From positions 1 to 52,001 of the forward strand of contig JAEZAW010000015.1 of assembly GCA_023430315.1 (NCBI GenBank): 52,001 bases of DNA. The letters are read 5' to 3'. The DNA is from Pseudomonadota bacterium (GTDB taxonomy: Bacteria > Pseudomonadota > Alphaproteobacteria > Rhizobiales > Hyphomicrobiaceae). Every line of letters starts with the position of its first letter. Positions within the stretch are counted from its first letter, which is position 1. The position numbers were made by a program, and so were the translations under genes. This document shows positions 50,624-52,001 of this stretch, piece after piece. Under the pieces are notes generated by a model. It saw only the letters and a list, made by a program, of their open reading frames with translations, was not told the DNA's origin and ran no database searches.

Positions 50624-50840
50624 GCCCCCTCTGTCACGGAACCTGAGAGATTCCAGTCATTCGCCAACTAACGCTTGCGAGCGACCTTACCCCTTCGGTG
50701 AGCCGGCCTTGCCACCGGCTGCTTTCCAGAGCGCCATCAATCTGCGGTCCTTTTGCCTGAGAGTTTCCGGGGCGGTTGCTCCTTCGGCGCCTGCACGCGG
50801 CCCACAAAGGGGCCACGAGCCGATCTCTTCCGCAGATGTC
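50624..50840 (-). promoter_or_regulatory. Tandem glycine riboswitch in the gcvT leader
   Basis: The minus-strand leader shows both aptamers. Aptamer 1 has GCGGAAGAGA, CGCCGAAGGAGCAA and AACTCTCAGGCAAAAGGACCGC. Aptamer 2 has CTCTGGAAAG, CACCGAAGGGG and AATCTCTCAGGTTCCGTGACAG. Each contains the conserved GAGA/CTCTCAGG and CCGAAGG elements. The tandem order, the short linker and the position before gcvT fit the class exactly. It likely activates the operon when glycine is abundant. Confidence 0.95.
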
Positions 50841-50854
50841 GACTGGCGGGGGCG

Positions 50855-50882
50855 AGCATAGGCGGCCGCGCGCGCCTGTCAA
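50855..50882 (-). promoter_or_regulatory. Sigma-70-type promoter of the gcv operon
   Basis: On the minus strand TTGACA (50882-50877) is followed after 16 nt by TATGCT (50860-50855). The -35 is exact and the -10 matches TATAAT at four of six positions. The expected start site, near 50848, lies just before riboswitch aptamer 1. Confidence 0.75.
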
Positions 50883-50930
50883 TCGTGCGCCGCCATCATG
50901 CTGAGGGAAAAACAGGCGACAGGCCGAGGA

Positions 50931-51590
50931 TTAGCCCGCGCCCGGAGCCGTCTGCTCGAAGCCGACGAAGACGTCGATGTCGCCAGGGCGCGCGCCTTCG
51001 GGAATGTCGAACGTCACGGTGCGGACCTGTGAGAAGTACGCGATCGGATTGTCGATCGAAACGCTTGCCTCGATGCTGGTGCGATCGCCGCCAAGAGGCG
51101 CGCGCTTCGCATCCCGCACGGAGACCTGGACCGGCAATCGGATGAGGCCGGGGCGTCCGCGCGGTCCGAGCAGGACGCGTCCCGAGAAGCCATACTTCAC
51201 GCTGACGCGGCTGCCCTCGATGGTGCATTCGCGCGCAGTGCGCGTGATTTCGCCGCGATGGACGACGCCGAGGCTGTCGCCGGCACGGCCGGGCTCATAA
51301 ATGGTGATGTGATGGTCGCGCGAGGCCACTTGGAAGCGCGGGCAGCCATGGGCGACGCCGCCACCGCTGGCAGTGCCTTCCGCCTTGGCCGAAGAGAGCA
51401 GATTGTCCTCGGTCACGCGCGCCGAGGGGCCGGTCGAGCCGGTACCACCGAACATGCCGCCCATGCCGGACGAGAGCGTGGACATGCCGCAGCCTGAAAC
51501 CATCAGGCCGATGCCCGAAGCCGCAAGCAGGCGTACGCCCGCCAGCCGCCATTTACGCTTATTCCCCCTCACGCGGTCTCCATTCCACAT
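50931..51590 (-). CDS. Predicted lipoprotein of unknown function
   Basis: The 219-residue protein has a lipoprotein signal (RKWRLAGVRLLAASGIGLMV) with lipobox VSGC, so Cys is the predicted lipidated residue near position 34. A Gly/Ser/Met-rich linker follows (STLSSGMGGMFGGTGSTG), then a β-rich domain with HGCPRFQVASRDHHITIYEP, HRGEITRTARECTIEG and RLPVQVSVRDAKRAPLGG. The start is uncertain between ATG 51590 and GTG 51572; the latter has GGAG about 5 nt upstream. It is divergent from ispH. I recognise no named family. Confidence 0.75.
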   Translation of the reverse strand: MWNGDRVRGNKRKWRLAGVRLLAASGIGLMVSGCGMSTLSSGMGGMFGGTGSTGPSARVTEDNLLSSAKAEGTASGGGVAHGCPRFQVASRDHHITIYEPGRAGDSLGVVHRGEITRTARECTIEGSRVSVKYGFSGRVLLGPRGRPGLIRLPVQVSVRDAKRAPLGGDRTSIEASVSIDNPIAYFSQVRTVTFDIPEGARPGDIDVFVGFEQTAPGAG

Positions 51591-51783
51591 GGATGACAGT
51601 CCCCCTGTCATCGGCGGCGCCAGTATCCCGGCCGCATGGGAGCAAGGCCCATTGCACTTGATTTTATTCGGCAACTGTAGCACCTCGCTCAAACCCATGC
51701 CAAGCTGCGGGCCAAGCGCAGGATTGGCGGAACGCCCTTCTCGCATCTCTTGCGGCTCGCTCCAACGTCGGCTCGATAAACCC

Positions 51784-52001
51784 ATGTCCGAACGCCCGCC
51801 GCTAACCATCCTGCTCGCCGCACCGCGCGGCTTCTGCGCGGGTGTCGATCGAGCCATCCAGATCGTCGAGTTAGCGCTCGCCCGATTCGGTGCCCCGGTC
51901 TATGTGCGCCACGAGATCGTTCACAACCAATTCGTGGTCGAGAACCTCCGGCGGAAAGGCGCCATATTTGTGGAGGAGCTGGACGAAATTCCGGAAACGG
52001 A
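51784..52001 (+). CDS. ispH: 4-hydroxy-3-methylbut-2-enyl diphosphate reductase, 5' part
   Basis: The visible 72 residues start MSERPPLTILLAAPRGFCAG, carrying the first conserved [4Fe-4S] cysteine in PRGFCAGVDRAI. The family sequences VYVRHEIVHN and FVVENLRRKGAIFVEELDEI follow. IspH (LytB) makes IPP and DMAPP in the last step of the MEP pathway. The gene runs past the right edge. It diverges from the lipoprotein gene with a 193-bp intergenic region. Confidence 0.96.
   Translation, partial: MSERPPLTILLAAPRGFCAGVDRAIQIVELALARFGAPVYVRHEIVHNQFVVENLRRKGAIFVEELDEIPET

Overview
The window is ordinary chromosomal DNA of a GC-rich alphaproteobacterium, most likely of the Hyphomicrobiales (Rhizobiales). 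The assignment rests on inference from gene content: a class I PHA synthase, a PodJ-like coiled-coil/SEL1 protein, a TauE/SafE exporter paired with a TIGR02186-type protein, many ABC uptake systems with twin-arginine binding proteins, and a split (GcvPA/GcvPB) glycine decarboxylase behind a tandem glycine riboswitch. I see no insertion sequence, prophage, integrase, CRISPR array or rRNA. The one RNA gene for translation is tRNA-Tyr(GTA).

Layout. 1-3.3 kb: a partial isochorismatase-fold hydrolase diverging from a LysR regulator, then AMP nucleosidase. 3.3-10.5 kb (minus strand): a dipeptide-type ABC operon (M81 peptidase, binding protein, two permeases, two ATPases) with an internal terminator after the binding protein. 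10.7-16.3 kb: a 30-residue membrane-peptide candidate, a small GNAT, a class V aminotransferase-fold enzyme, two uncharacterised overlapping genes coupled to an FAD/NAD oxidoreductase-SelD fusion, and a small secreted repeat protein. 16.5-18.2 kb: an LTA-synthase/sulfatase-type membrane enzyme preceded by a three-unit Pho-box-like repeat. 18.5-24.5 kb: a sugar-type ABC operon with two paralogous twin-arginine binding proteins. 24.5-31.9 kb: ethanolamine ammonia-lyase EutBC, a TauABC/SsuABC-type transporter and an IclR regulator on the minus strand, diverging from a sphingosine-1-phosphate-lyase-like PLP enzyme around a perfect 10-bp inverted repeat. 32-37 kb: PPK2 with a possible Pho box, a twin-arginine amidohydrolase, an arylsulfatase remnant, two small unknown genes and an NtaA-type flavin monooxygenase. 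37-42.5 kb: tRNA-Tyr, an AlaC-like aminotransferase, PhaC, and the TauE/TIGR02186 pair. 42.8-45.3 kb: the SEL1 protein. 45.6-50.9 kb: gcvT-gcvH-osmC-like-gcvPA-gcvPB with promoter and riboswitch. 50.9-52 kb: a lipoprotein and the start of ispH.

How the genes work together. Much of the window serves scavenging and storage: peptide, sugar-like and small-organic uptake; ethanolamine and glycine breakdown; PHA and polyphosphate handling. The least explained stretch is 12.7-15.8 kb, where two unknown proteins are translationally coupled to the SelD fusion. I regard it as the best candidate for an undescribed function, probably in selenium handling, though this is inference. The other loci with new regulatory or metabolic hypotheses are the EutBC/IclR/S1P-lyase-like divergent locus, the two Pho-box-like sites and the repeat protein at 16.0 kb.
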